From positions 992,001-1,056,000 of the forward strand of contig NZ_CP060395.1 in the NCBI RefSeq assembly GCF_015840335.1: a stretch of DNA of 64,000 nucleotides. Reading direction: 5' to 3'. Below are positions 53,454 to 62,604 of the stretch, in pieces. The stretch comes from Synechococcus sp. CBW1108 (GTDB lineage Bacteria > Cyanobacteriota > Cyanobacteriia > PCC-6307 > Cyanobiaceae). Both the position numbers and the translations under genes were made by a program. Under the pieces are notes generated by a model. That model saw nothing but the letters and a program-made list of their open reading frames with translations, was not told the DNA's origin and made no database searches. Position 1 is the first letter of the stretch. Every line of letters begins with the position of its first letter.

Positions 53454-53972
53454 GTGCTGGATCTGGACCTGGCCTACTTCGCCGATCCGGATCTGGAGAT
53501 GGGGCTGCTGGCTGATACCGCGACCTGGGCCAGCCACGCCGAAGGCTGGGCCGGACACATTGAGAGCTGGCTGGTCCAGCTGGCCGCCGAACTGCCGCCC
53601 GAGCTCTGCGCCCCCGCCTACAGCCTGGGCCTGAGCCTGGTGGGCGATGGGGAGATCGCAGCCCTGAACAACGATTGGTGCCAGCAGCAAGGGCCCACCG
53701 ATGTGCTGGCCTTTGCCGCCCAGGAAGCGGACCTCGACGACCTGCCTCCCCTGGCCATACCTGGCCCCCTGGAGCTGGGCGACATCGTGATCTCGGTTGA
53801 AACCGCCGCCCGCCAGGCCGCCCAGCACGGCCACAACCTGGAAGAGGAGTTGCTGTTTCTGGCCAGCCATGGCCTGCTACACCTCCTGGGCTGGGACCAC
53901 CCCGATGAGGCCAAATTGGCGGCCATGCTGGCGCGCCAGGAGGAGCTCGTTAAGGTGCGGCCGGAACCATGA
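53454..53972 (+). CDS. ybeY: Endoribonuclease YbeY
   Basis: rRNA maturation enzyme. 172 residues, GTG start. The zinc site HGLLHLLGWDHPDEA (HxxxHxxxxDH) is intact, and LVGDGEIAALNNDWCQQQGP then TDVLAFAA is the N-terminal signature. It overlaps dgkA by 4 bases, the usual pairing. Confidence 0.95.
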   Translation: MLDLDLAYFADPDLEMGLLADTATWASHAEGWAGHIESWLVQLAAELPPELCAPAYSLGLSLVGDGEIAALNNDWCQQQGPTDVLAFAAQEADLDDLPPLAIPGPLELGDIVISVETAARQAAQHGHNLEEELLFLASHGLLHLLGWDHPDEAKLAAMLARQEELVKVRPEP

Positions 53973-54418
53973 CCAACCTGCTCCCCCTACCGCGCCAAGA
54001 CTCCATGGCCGAGCGTCGTGACCGGCGCCTTCGCGCCAGCGCCTGGAAAGTAGCTGGAGACCTGCCGGCCAGCTTTCGCTATGCGGCCCAGGGCCTGGCC
54101 TATGGATTTACCAGCCAACGCAACTTCCGCATCCACGTGATCACCGGAGCTGGGGTGTTTGGTCTGGGGCTGTGGCTGCAGCTACCCACTTCCCAGCTGG
54201 CTGTGCTGGTGCTCACTGTGGCGGCGGTGCTGGTGCTGGAGCTACTCAATACGGCCACCGAAGCGGTTGTGGATCTGGCCATCGGCCGCAGGTTTCACCC
54301 CCTGGCCCGGATCGCCAAGGACTGCGCAGCCGCGGCCGTGCTGGTGGCCTCCATCTCGTCATTGATGATCGCCATGTTGCTGCTGGTGCCGCCCCTGGTG
54401 GCCCGGCTGGGGTTCTGA
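53969..54418 (+). CDS. dgkA: Diacylglycerol kinase (copy 2)
   Basis: 149 residues, three helices. RYAAQGLAYGFTSQRNFRIH, LVLELLNTATEAVVDLAIGR and ARIAKDCAAAAVLVASI carry the DgkA family residues. The place next to ybeY is the standard one for this family, so this is probably the ancestral copy and 19109-19480 the extra one. Confidence 0.9.
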   Translation: MTNLLPLPRQDSMAERRDRRLRASAWKVAGDLPASFRYAAQGLAYGFTSQRNFRIHVITGAGVFGLGLWLQLPTSQLAVLVLTVAAVLVLELLNTATEAVVDLAIGRRFHPLARIAKDCAAAAVLVASISSLMIAMLLLVPPLVARLGF

Positions 54419-54444
54419 AGGAACTTCCCTAAGGAACCTCCCTG

Positions 54445-55062
54445 ATGCTCCTCGTTCTGGACAACTACGACAGCTTCACCTTCAACCTGGTGCAATATCT
54501 GGGCGAACTGGCACCAGACCATCCCATCGCCGCCGATCTGCTGGTAGAGCGCAACGACGCCCTCAGCCTGGAGCAGATCCGCGAGCTGGCCCCCGCCGCC
54601 ATCTTGATTTCACCGGGCCCCGGCGACCCAAATCAATCGGGAGTTTGCCTGGAAGTGCTGAGGCAGCTGAGCCCCACGGTGCCGACCCTGGGGGTGTGCC
54701 TGGGGCACCAGTCGATCGCCCAGGTGTACGGCGGCAGGGTGGTGCGAGCCAGGGAGCTGATGCACGGCAAAACCTCGCCAGTTCACCACAGCGGCCAGGG
54801 GGTGTTTGAGGGCCTGGCCAACCCCCTCACCGCAACCCGCTATCACAGCCTGATTGCCGAACGCGAAAGCCTGCCCGACTGCCTGGAGATCACCGCCTGG
54901 CTGGATGACGGCACGATCATGGGCCTGCGCCACCGAGCTTTTCCGCAACTCCAGGGGGTGCAGTTTCACCCCGAAAGCGTGCTCACCCAGCAGGGCCACC
55001 AGCTGCTGGCCAACTTCCTGCGCCAGGCCAGCCAGCCAGCTCGCCCAGATCAGCTGGGTTAG
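54445..55062 (+). CDS. Anthranilate/aminodeoxychorismate synthase glutamine amidotransferase
   Basis: 205-residue class I amidotransferase (TrpG/PabA). [20 protein letters not shown] at the start, catalytic cysteine in [16 protein letters not shown], and His-Glu in [14 protein letters not shown]. It supplies ammonia for tryptophan or folate synthesis; a single such protein often serves both in cyanobacteria. 26 bases after dgkA. Confidence 0.93.
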   Translation: MLLVLDNYDSFTFNLVQYLGELAPDHPIAADLLVERNDALSLEQIRELAPAAILISPGPGDPNQSGVCLEVLRQLSPTVPTLGVCLGHQSIAQVYGGRVVRARELMHGKTSPVHHSGQGVFEGLANPLTATRYHSLIAERESLPDCLEITAWLDDGTIMGLRHRAFPQLQGVQFHPESVLTQQGHQLLANFLRQASQPARPDQLG

Positions 55063-55086
55063 CGTCACGGCGACTGCCGCTCCGCC

Positions 55087-55821
55087 ATGCGTCTGCTGCC
55101 CACCATCGGCGCCCTCAGCCTGAGCTCCCTGGGCCTGGGCACTGCCCTATTGGGCACTCCCTTGCTGGCTGGCACGGGGGTGACCATCACCAGCTACGGC
55201 CACAGCGCCCTGCTGATCAGTGGTGGCGGTGCGAGCGTGCTGGTCAACCCCTTCAAGGCCGTGGCCTGTGCGGCTGGGCTGGCCGAACCCAGGGTGAGTG
55301 CCACCGTGGTGCTGGCCAGCAGCCGCCTGCTGGATGAGGGCGCAAATGTGGCCAAGGGCAAGATGCTGGTGGATCCTGGCTCCTACAAGGTGGGAGGCCT
55401 GAAGATCGAGGGCATCGCCGGCCCCCACGACCGTGTCGGGGGCAGGCGCTTTGGCCAGGCCACCCTATGGCGCTGGCGCCAGGGGGGCCTTGACTTTGCC
55501 CACCTGGGCGGCACGGCGGCCCGGCTCAGCCCCTCCGACAAGGTGATGCTGGGCAGGCCCGACGTATTGATCATCGGCGTGGGGGGCGGCGCCAAGGTCT
55601 ACACCGGGGCCGAGGCGGCCGAGGTGGTGCGTGAGCTGAAGCCCCGCCGGGTGATCCCGGTGCAATACGTCAGTGGCAAAACCACCCCTAAAGACTGCGA
55701 CCAGGGCTCCCTGCAGCGCTTCCTCGATGCCATGGCCGGCACCCCGGTGAAGCGTCCGGGCCGCACCCTCAGCCTGCCCGCCAAGCTGGGCGAAGGCATG
55801 GTGATCGAAGTGATGCGCTAG
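55087..55821 (+). CDS. MBL-fold hydrolase-like exported protein, zinc motif degenerate
   Basis: 244 residues with a hydrophobic N-terminal signal (LSLSSLGLGTALLGTPLLAG). VTITSYGHSALLISGGGASV then LVNPF starts a UlaG/UPF0173-like metallo-beta-lactamase fold, and IEGIAGPHDRVGG and LDFAHLGGTA follow. The usual HxHxDH zinc motif is replaced by VLASSRLLDEGAN, so metal binding is doubtful. It overlaps the convergent aminotransferase by 4 bases. Confidence 0.78.
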   Translation: MRLLPTIGALSLSSLGLGTALLGTPLLAGTGVTITSYGHSALLISGGGASVLVNPFKAVACAAGLAEPRVSATVVLASSRLLDEGANVAKGKMLVDPGSYKVGGLKIEGIAGPHDRVGGRRFGQATLWRWRQGGLDFAHLGGTAARLSPSDKVMLGRPDVLIIGVGGGAKVYTGAEAAEVVRELKPRRVIPVQYVSGKTTPKDCDQGSLQRFLDAMAGTPVKRPGRTLSLPAKLGEGMVIEVMR

Positions 55822-56900
55822 ATCGCGGCATAGGCAGCCCAGAACTTCCCCATCTGCTCGAGGGTTCCAATACTCACCCGCAGCGAACCTCCAATTAGCG
55901 GCTTGTCCGCCATCGAGCGCACCAGGATGCCCTCCCGCCGCAGCCGCTGCTCCACCTGCTCAGGGGGCAGCTCGGGCCAGATCAGCAGGTAGTTGCCGCC
56001 GTCGGCGTGGTGCCGCACGCCGGCCCCCCGCAGCTGCTTCACCAGCCAGTCGCGGGCCCGGCGCACTTCGGCCACATAGCCATCCACATAGGGCTGGTCT
56101 GCCAAAGCCGCCAGGGCAGCTGTCACCGCAAAACTGTTGATGTCATAGGGGCCGACGACCCGGCTGATGCGGTCGATCACCGCTGCCGCACCGATGGCAA
56201 AGCCGATGCGCAAACCCGCCAGACCGGCAGTTTTGGCCAGGGAGCGCAGCACCACCAGGTTGGGGGTGGCCGCAAAGTCGGCCACCGGCAGCACGCTGTC
56301 GCCGGTGAAGGCCTCATAGAGCTCATCCACCACCACCAGGGTGGCCGGGGCCGCCGCCGCCAGCTCCAGGATCGGCTCGGGCGCCAGCCGGGTGCCCGTG
56401 GGGTTGTTGGGGTTGCAGATCAGCAGCAGGCGAGGCCCCTGCCCCAGGGCGGCGCGGATCTCCTCGAGTGGGAAGGCGAAATCCGGCAGCCGGTAGGGAA
56501 TCGCCTCGATCGCCATGCCCTGCATCTGGGCGCAGGGGCTGTAGTAGCCGAAGGTGGGGCTGGTGGTGAGCAGGGTGTCGCCCCGGGCCCCGAAGGCGTG
56601 GAAGATGGCGTGGATCGCCGCATCCACCCCGTTGAACAGGCCGATCTGGCTGGGCGCCAAGGGCAGGGCCAGGTTCGCCAGCACCGCCTCCCGCAGGCCG
56701 TCGTATTCGGGATAGATGGCGTACTGATCCGCCGGTATCGCCTGGATCGCCTCCACCACGTGGGGGCTGGGGCCCACGGTGTTCTCATTGAAATCGAGTC
56801 GCAGCAAGCCCCGCCTCCCCTCCAGCGGCGCGCTATAGGCCTTGAGGCTTTCCACCTCCGGGCGGGCGGGGGGGGCGTCAAGGTCTGCCGAATGGGTCAC
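55818..56900 (-). CDS. hisC: HisC-like class I/II aminotransferase
   Basis: 360 residues. LLRLDFNENTVGPSPHVVEA, LICNPNNPTGTRLAPEP and the PLP lysine in VLRSLAKTAGLAGLRIGFAI are HisC motifs (histidinol-phosphate aminotransferase). It overlaps the potC-like permease by 23 bases at the end of the transporter run, so it may instead act on an imported amine or amino acid. The symbol marks family resemblance only. Confidence 0.8.
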   Translation of the reverse strand: MTHSADLDAPPARPEVESLKAYSAPLEGRRGLLRLDFNENTVGPSPHVVEAIQAIPADQYAIYPEYDGLREAVLANLALPLAPSQIGLFNGVDAAIHAIFHAFGARGDTLLTTSPTFGYYSPCAQMQGMAIEAIPYRLPDFAFPLEEIRAALGQGPRLLLICNPNNPTGTRLAPEPILELAAAAPATLVVVDELYEAFTGDSVLPVADFAATPNLVVLRSLAKTAGLAGLRIGFAIGAAAVIDRISRVVGPYDINSFAVTAALAALADQPYVDGYVAEVRRARDWLVKQLRGAGVRHHADGGNYLLIWPELPPEQVEQRLRREGILVRSMADKPLIGGSLRVSIGTLEQMGKFWAAYAAI

Positions 56901-57702
56901 GGCGCGGCAGGTCGACAGCTTTGCGCAGCGTAGGCATACCGCTGAGCGTGGCCAGCAGCAGCAACGCCGCGCTGGCCAGCAGCACCAGGGTGGTCAGCAC
57001 CTGGACCTGGGGGGAGATCTCCCGCTGGAAAGCACCGGCCAGATAGAGGGGCAGGGTGACCGTCTCACCGGCCATGAAGCTGCTGATCACGAAGTCGTCG
57101 AAGGACAGGGAAAAGGAGAGCAACCCGGCCGCCAGCAGCCCCGGCGCCAGCAGGGGCAGGGTGACGCGGCCAAAGGCCTCAAGCGGCGGCGCGCCGAGAT
57201 CCTGGGCCGCCTGCTCCAGGCTCGGATCGAAGCCCGCCAGGCGGGCCTTGAGGGTGAGGGCCGCGTAGCTGAGGCAGAACAGGCTGTGGGAGAGCAGCAG
57301 GGTGAGCGGGCCCCGGGGCAGATCGATCCCCACAAACAGATTCAGCAGGGCCGTGGCCAGCACGATCTCCGGATTGGTGAGCGGCAGGGCCACCAGCAGC
57401 CCGATCACCCGCCTGCCGCGCAGCCGCGCCCGGGCAAGGGAGAGGGCCATCAGCCCCCCGAGCAGCACCGCCAGCAGGGCAGCCGCCAGGGCCAGGGCCA
57501 AACTGGTGAGGAAGGCCTCGGTGAGGGCCGGATCGCCCAGGGGGTGGCGCCAGTTGGCCAGGGTGAAGCCCTGCCACAGCAGGTTGAAGCGGCCGCGCGG
57601 GGCGTTGAAGCTGAACAGCACCGTGACGGCCACCGGCGCGTAGAGCAGGGCGAAGGTCAGGGCACTGGAGGCGGCCAGCAGCACGTTGCCGATGCGGTTC
57701 AT
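56878..57702 (-). CDS. potC: ABC transporter permease, PotC-like
   Basis: 274 residues, six helices. The cytoplasmic EAA loop is EQAAQDLGAPPLEAFGRVTL then PLLAPGLLAAGLL; SLSFDDFVISSFM is typical of PotC/PotI-like permeases. It overlaps the potB-like gene by 4 bases. Polyamine specificity is inferred from family resemblance and from the neighbouring amine oxidase. Confidence 0.85.
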   Translation of the reverse strand: MNRIGNVLLAASSALTFALLYAPVAVTVLFSFNAPRGRFNLLWQGFTLANWRHPLGDPALTEAFLTSLALALAAALLAVLLGGLMALSLARARLRGRRVIGLLVALPLTNPEIVLATALLNLFVGIDLPRGPLTLLLSHSLFCLSYAALTLKARLAGFDPSLEQAAQDLGAPPLEAFGRVTLPLLAPGLLAAGLLSFSLSFDDFVISSFMAGETVTLPLYLAGAFQREISPQVQVLTTLVLLASAALLLLATLSGMPTLRKAVDLPRRDPFGRP

Positions 57703-58607
57703 GGCAGCGGCAGCCCGTCGAGACCACGGCCCCGCAGCTGAAAGAGCACCGCCAGGGTTACCAGGGCCATCAACACCAGGGTGAGCGCCGCCGCCCGCGG
57801 CGCCTGCAGCTGCACCAAAAGCAGGTTGTCGATCGTGTTGGCGACCATCCGCTCATTCGGGCCACCGAGGAACAGGGGGTTGACCACATCGCCGGCGGCG
57901 GGGATCAGGCCCAGCAGGATGCCGGCGGCCAGGCCAGGCCGGGAAAGGGGCCACACCACCTGGGTGAAGCGCCGCCAGGCTCCGGCGTGGAGATCGGCCG
58001 CGGCCTCCAGCAGGCAGGGCTGGATCCGCTCCATCGCCAGCACCAGCGGCAACACCAGAAACGGGAGCTGGTTGGTAAGCAGCCCCAGGATCACCGCGGT
58101 GGGGGTGTTCAACAGCCGACCGTCCCGCAGCAGCCCCAGGCCGTTCAACGCCGCGGTGAGATCCAGGCTCTGCAGCAGCGCCAGCACGGTCCCATTGTCG
58201 CCCAGCAGGCTGGTCCAGGCGATCGCCCGCACCAGGTAGGAGGTGAGCGAAGGCAACACCACCAGGCCGATCAGCAGGGGCTGCCAGCGGCCGCCGCGGA
58301 AGCGGATGGCGAAGGCGAGCGGATAGGCCAGCAGCAGGCCGATGGCGGTGGCGGTGGCGGCGTAGCCAAACGAGCGCCAGAGGATCGGGCCGTAGGCCTG
58401 CAGCACCTCCAGATAGGTGGTCAGGCGGCCACGAAACACCGTCTCGAGCCCGAAGCGGCTGAGCGGCTCCGACAGGGACAACGGCACCAGGCCCAGCAGG
58501 GGCAGCAGGTAGAGCCCGGTGAGCCAAAGCAAGCCGGGAGCCAGCATCAGCCAGGGCCAATAGCGCCTGCTCTTGGCTGGGATGTCAGCCCTCGGTGATG
58601 CTGGCAA
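57699..58607 (-). CDS. potB: ABC transporter permease, PotB-like
   Basis: About 302 residues, six helices. EAAADLHAGAWRRFTQVVWP is the EAA loop and GLIPAAGDVVNPLFLGGPNE the conserved late loop of PotB-like permeases. No ATG fits the start; TTG 58607 overlaps the potD-like gene by 23 bases, and a later ATG at the first helix (MLAPGLLW) is the alternative. Confidence 0.83.
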   Translation of the reverse strand: MPASPRADIPAKSRRYWPWLMLAPGLLWLTGLYLLPLLGLVPLSLSEPLSRFGLETVFRGRLTTYLEVLQAYGPILWRSFGYAATATAIGLLLAYPLAFAIRFRGGRWQPLLIGLVVLPSLTSYLVRAIAWTSLLGDNGTVLALLQSLDLTAALNGLGLLRDGRLLNTPTAVILGLLTNQLPFLVLPLVLAMERIQPCLLEAAADLHAGAWRRFTQVVWPLSRPGLAAGILLGLIPAAGDVVNPLFLGGPNERMVANTIDNLLLVQLQAPRAAALTLVLMALVTLAVLFQLRGRGLDGLPLP

Positions 58608-59757
58608 AGCGCTCCTCCCAGCGGGCCTCCTCGCTCTCGCTGAGCGGACCAAAAGAATGGAGCCGCTGCTGCATCGCCGCATCAGGGAACATCAGGGCGT
58701 TGGTGGCCAGGGGTGCGGTGGCGGGATCCTTGGCCAGCTGCTGGCGCACCCCCTCCACCGGCGAGATGTACTGCACGGCGGCGGCGATGCGGGCCGCCTC
58801 GACGGGCTCGTACACCCAGTTCATCCAGGCGGCAGCCTCACGGCGGTGCTGGGCACCCTTCGGCATCAGCATCAGGTCAGACCAGAGCACGCCGCCGCTT
58901 TCAGGTACCAAAAAGCGCAGGTCGGGTTGCTCCAGCACCAGCTGGGCCACATCCCCCGACCAGCCGATGCAGGCCGCCAGGTTGCCGGTCAACAGATCGT
59001 TTTGGTAGTCGTTGCCGGTGAAGCGGCGGAGCTGGCCGTCCTTGCGGGCCTGCTCCAGCCGGTTGAAGCTGGGCTGGGCCGCCATCCAGGTGGGCTTGCT
59101 GATGTCCTGGCCGTCGGCCAGCATCAGCAGACCCATTGTGTCGCGCATCTCCAGCAGGGCCGAGACCCGCCCCTTGAGAGCTGGAGCGAACAGATCGTCG
59201 ATGCCGCGCAGCTCCCGGCCGGTGGCCTTGATGTTGTAGGCAATGCCGGCGATACCCGACTGCCAGGGCAGGCTGTAGTGCTGTTGCGGATCCCAGGGGG
59301 GATTGCGTAGGTAGGGGATCAGGTTGCGGGCATTGGGCACCTCGGCCAGGGGCAGGGGCTCCAGCCAGCCCAGGCCGATCAACCGCTGCGCCATCCAGGA
59401 GGGCAGCACCATCAGATCCTGAACCAGGGGCCGACCTGCCGCCAGCTGGGGGCGGATCCGGGCAAAGAACTGGCGGGTGTCGTTGAGGTCTTCCAGATAG
59501 CGCAACTGGATACCGGTGTCCCGGCGGAAGCGGCTCACGCTGCCCGGGGTCCCCGGGGCATCGGGATCGATATACAGGGGGAAGGTGGAGATCACCAACT
59601 CCCCACTCCCACCGCCACTCCCACTGCCATTCCCACTCCCCTTGCAGGCCTGCAGCAGGGTGGGTGCCAGCACCGCACCGGCGGCAGTGGCGGCCAGACG
59701 CTGCAGAAAGAGCCGACGGCCGCTGCGGCTGGGATAGGAAGCTGACGAATCAGGCAT
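58585..59757 (-). CDS. potD: Extracellular solute-binding lipoprotein, PotD-like
   Basis: 390 residues from ATG 59757. The N-terminus has RRLFLQRLAATAAGAVLAPT ending in LLQAC, a lipobox (possibly twin-arginine route), then a Ser/Gly linker. LVISTFPLYIDPD starts the spermidine/putrescine-type binding fold; YSLPWQSGIAGIAYN and ACIGWSGDVAQLV are conserved. It captures substrate for the PotABC-like transporter. Confidence 0.87.
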   Translation of the reverse strand: MPDSSASYPSRSGRRLFLQRLAATAAGAVLAPTLLQACKGSGNGSGSGGGSGELVISTFPLYIDPDAPGTPGSVSRFRRDTGIQLRYLEDLNDTRQFFARIRPQLAAGRPLVQDLMVLPSWMAQRLIGLGWLEPLPLAEVPNARNLIPYLRNPPWDPQQHYSLPWQSGIAGIAYNIKATGRELRGIDDLFAPALKGRVSALLEMRDTMGLLMLADGQDISKPTWMAAQPSFNRLEQARKDGQLRRFTGNDYQNDLLTGNLAACIGWSGDVAQLVLEQPDLRFLVPESGGVLWSDLMLMPKGAQHRREAAAWMNWVYEPVEAARIAAAVQYISPVEGVRQQLAKDPATAPLATNALMFPDAAMQQRLHSFGPLSESEEARWEERFASITEG

Positions 59758-59782
59758 CAGGTCATGGCAAGGATCAGGGCGC

Positions 59783-60883
59783 TCAGCTATCCAGCGGATG
59801 GGTATCAGAGTGGTGCCATCGGCACCAGAGCTCGCTTCCAACGCGCAAATTCTCTGGCAGGTTGACGCTGGTCTCGATGGCGATCAGGGCCAGATCATCT
59901 CTGCCAGCCAAACCATCTCTGCCGACCAGGCGCACCTCCACCGTGGCCCCTTGGAAGGCCAGCTCCCGCACCTGGGCCCGCAGCCCGTACTCCCCATGCT
60001 GGGGTGGCGTTTCACTCAGCCGCAGCCGCTCGGGCCGCAGCAGCCGCAGGCCCCCAGCCGAACCATCCGGCAGCAGGTTGGCGGCCCCCAGGAAGGTGGC
60101 CACCACGGCGCTGCAGGGGCAGTCATAGAGCTGGCGCGGCGTGCCCACCTGCTCCAGCCTTCCCTGGTGCAGCACCGCCAGCCGGTCGCTGAGGCTGAGG
60201 GCCTCTTCCCGGTCGTGGGTGACGAGCAGGAAGGTGATGCCCAGCTCCCGCTGGATGCGCTGCAGCTCCGAGCGCATCACGCGGCGCAGGTCGGGGTCTA
60301 GGGCGGCGAGCGGTTCATCGAGTAGCAGGGCCGCAGGGGCGTTCACGAGCGCCCGCGCCAGCGCCACCCGCTGTTGCTGGCCACCGGAAAGCTCGTGGGG
60401 ACGCCGGCGTGCCAGCTCCGAAAGCCGCACCACTTCGAGGATCTCCCCCACACGGCGACGGATCTGCGGCGCCGCCAGCCGCTGGGAGCGGGGGCCAAAG
60501 GCCACGTTGTCCCACACATCGAGGTGGGGGAAGAGGGCATAGTTCTGAAACACCATGTTCACGGGCCGGCGGTGCGGCGGGGCCCCGGTGAGATCCATTC
60601 CCTGCAGGCGGATCCGCCCCCCATCGGGGTGCTCAAAGCCGGCGATCAGGCGCAGGGTGGTGGACTTACCGCTGCCGGAGGGGCCCAGCAGGGAAAAGAA
60701 TTCCCCCGGGGCGATCGAGAGGCAGAGCTGCTCCACTGCGAACTGGCCGGCGAATTGGCCGCCCAATTGGCCGCTGAACTGGCCGCCAAAACGACGACTG
60801 ACCTTCTCGAGCTCAATGACGGCCCTATCCCCCGGCCGCTGGAGCGGAGCTTGGCGATCGGGCTGGAGCGTGCCAGGGTTCAA
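59783..60883 (-). CDS. potA: ABC transporter ATP-binding protein, PotA-like
   Basis: About 366 residues. Walker A LLGPSGSGKSTTLRLIAG, Q-loop MVFQNYALFPHLDVWDNVAF, signature ELSGGQQQRVALARAL, Walker B ALLLDEPLAALD and H-loop VTHDREEAL, followed by a C-terminal TOBE-like domain. The start is uncertain: TTG 60883 or 60889, or GTG 60961, which would nearly meet the divergent oxidase start. Just before Walker A it carries a 12-bp tandem repeat (60740-60787) adding GQF-type residues to the A-loop strand. Confidence 0.87.
   Translation of the reverse strand: MNPGTLQPDRQAPLQRPGDRAVIELEKVSRRFGGQFSGQLGGQFAGQFAVEQLCLSIAPGEFFSLLGPSGSGKSTTLRLIAGFEHPDGGRIRLQGMDLTGAPPHRRPVNMVFQNYALFPHLDVWDNVAFGPRSQRLAAPQIRRRVGEILEVVRLSELARRRPHELSGGQQQRVALARALVNAPAALLLDEPLAALDPDLRRVMRSELQRIQRELGITFLLVTHDREEALSLSDRLAVLHQGRLEQVGTPRQLYDCPCSAVVATFLGAANLLPDGSAGGLRLLRPERLRLSETPPQHGEYGLRAQVRELAFQGATVEVRLVGRDGLAGRDDLALIAIETSVNLPENLRVGSELWCRWHHSDTHPLDS
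60740..60787 (-). repeat. Four 12-bp in-frame tandem repeats inside potA
   Basis: Minus-strand units at 60776-60787, 60764-60775, 60752-60763 and 60740-60751 are all close to GGCGGCCAGTTC and encode GGQF, SGQL, GGQF, AGQF. They sit between RRF and AVEQLCLSI, where PotA proteins normally have one or two residues. Confidence 0.8.
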
Positions 60884-60968
60884 GGGCAAAAATGGCGCGC
60901 ACCGGCGCACCTGTTTAGCAATCCCTTGCCAGTGGCACTGTTCATCTGGGCTTCTGGGCACCTATTCA

Positions 60969-62402
60969 ATGGGAACTGGCACGGTCGATGTGGTGGTGGC
61001 GGGCGCCGGCCTCTCCGGGCTGGTCTGCGCCCGCGACCTGCATCGACTGGGCCTGCAGGTGCGGTTGCTGGAAGCACGGCAACGCTGCGGCGGGAGGATG
61101 TGGGGCCGCCCCAGCGCCATGGGCCTGCCGCTGGATCTGGGCGGCCAGTGGGTGGGCGCCACGCACCAGCGCCTGCTGGAGCTGCTGGGGGAGTTTGGCC
61201 TGCAGCGCTACCCCACCTACTACGCAGGCGAAGGGATTTTCCACTGGAACGGCACGGCCCATCGGGCTGGTGTTGAACACGACTTTGACTCCAGCCTGCT
61301 GTTCTTCCGGCCGGAACAACTGGGCCTGCCGGCTGGCGAGGTGGCTGAGGCCCAGGCCCTGCAACGGCGCTTTCAGCAGCTGGTGGCCCAGGTGCCCCCA
61401 GGGCAGCCCTGGGGCGGCCCCGCTGCCGCCGAGCTCGACCAGCTCAGCATCGCTGGCTGGCTAGAGCGCCAGGGGGCCGGCCAACTGGCCCGCTACCCGC
61501 TGGCCTGGCTGGCGCGAATGGGGGGATCGGGAGGTTTTGAACCCCACGAGAGTTCAATTCTGCACCTGGCCTGGAGCCAGGCCGTTGCCCCCCAGCAGGA
61601 AACGCCGGAGGCCTGGCTGGTCCATGGGGGGGCGGCCCAGGTGGCCGAGAGGCTAGCGGCCGAGCTGGGGCCGCTGATCCAGCTGGGGGCGCCGGTAGGG
61701 GCGATCGAGCAAAACGGTGGGGGCGTGCGGGTGACCTTTGGCGAGGGGGGTCAGATCACGGCGGCCGCGGCGGTGGTTGCGATCCCGCCCCCGCTGCGAT
61801 TGGGAATCCGCTTCAGCCCAGCGCTCCCGCCGGAATGGCAGGGGCTACTGCAGCGCTCACCGATGGGCTCGATGGTGAAGGTGCTGGCCCTCTATCCGCG
61901 GCCCTTCTGGCGCGAGCGGGGCCTCAATGGCCTGGGTATCGGCAACCTGCCCGCCCTGGAGCTCAGCGTCGACAGCTCACCCCCAGACGGCCCGGGGCAG
62001 CTGAGCTGCTTCATCGCCGGCGACCGGGCCGTAGCCTGGCAGCGCCTACCGGAAGCAGAACGGCGGCGGGTCGTGCTGCAGGATCTGGCCCTGCTTTGGG
62101 GCCCGGAGGCTGCCGAACCCAGCGAGCTGGTGCTGCATAACTGGAATGGGGAGAGCTGGAGCGGCGGCGCCTTCACCAGCTTCATGAGCCCCGGCGCCTG
62201 GAGCCGCTACGGACCGGTGTGGCAACAACCCCACGGCCGGGTGGTGTGGGCCGGCACCGAAGCTGCCAGCCGCTGGCCTGGCTATTTCGAGGGGGCAATC
62301 GAGGCGGGGCTCGCCGCCAGTGAGCAGGTGAAGGAGCTGGCTGGCCAAGGCAAACGTACAAGCCAAACCTGGGCCAACAACCGGGATTTCGAGAGCAGCT
62401 GA
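60969..62402 (+). CDS. FAD-dependent amine oxidase
   Basis: 477 residues from ATG 60969. VDVVVAGAGLSGLVCARDLH then RLGLQVRLLEARQRCGGR is the FAD dinucleotide-binding motif with the glutamate and GGR(M) loop; PLDLGGQWVGATHQRLLEL follows as in flavin monoamine/polyamine oxidases. C-terminal RVVWAGTEAASRWPGYFEGA then IEAG is the conserved FAD-closing motif. Divergent from the PotADBC-like genes, so oxidation of an imported polyamine is a reasonable guess. Confidence 0.85.
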   Translation: MGTGTVDVVVAGAGLSGLVCARDLHRLGLQVRLLEARQRCGGRMWGRPSAMGLPLDLGGQWVGATHQRLLELLGEFGLQRYPTYYAGEGIFHWNGTAHRAGVEHDFDSSLLFFRPEQLGLPAGEVAEAQALQRRFQQLVAQVPPGQPWGGPAAAELDQLSIAGWLERQGAGQLARYPLAWLARMGGSGGFEPHESSILHLAWSQAVAPQQETPEAWLVHGGAAQVAERLAAELGPLIQLGAPVGAIEQNGGGVRVTFGEGGQITAAAAVVAIPPPLRLGIRFSPALPPEWQGLLQRSPMGSMVKVLALYPRPFWRERGLNGLGIGNLPALELSVDSSPPDGPGQLSCFIAGDRAVAWQRLPEAERRRVVLQDLALLWGPEAAEPSELVLHNWNGESWSGGAFTSFMSPGAWSRYGPVWQQPHGRVVWAGTEAASRWPGYFEGAIEAGLAASEQVKELAGQGKRTSQTWANNRDFESS

Positions 62403-62604
62403 TGCCCGGGTGTTGCGCAGGCGTGTTGCGCCGCTCAATTTGATCAGGGATACACGAATGAAGAGCTCCGCCCAGGCAAATAACTAAACAAACCCGCCAA
62501 AACAAAATCAACTATATTTAACCATTGATGTAAAAAGGCAGAGCCATATGGACCAGCCGGGATTGAATGAAATAAACATTGCAACCTTAGCCACCGCGAC
62601 GCCT

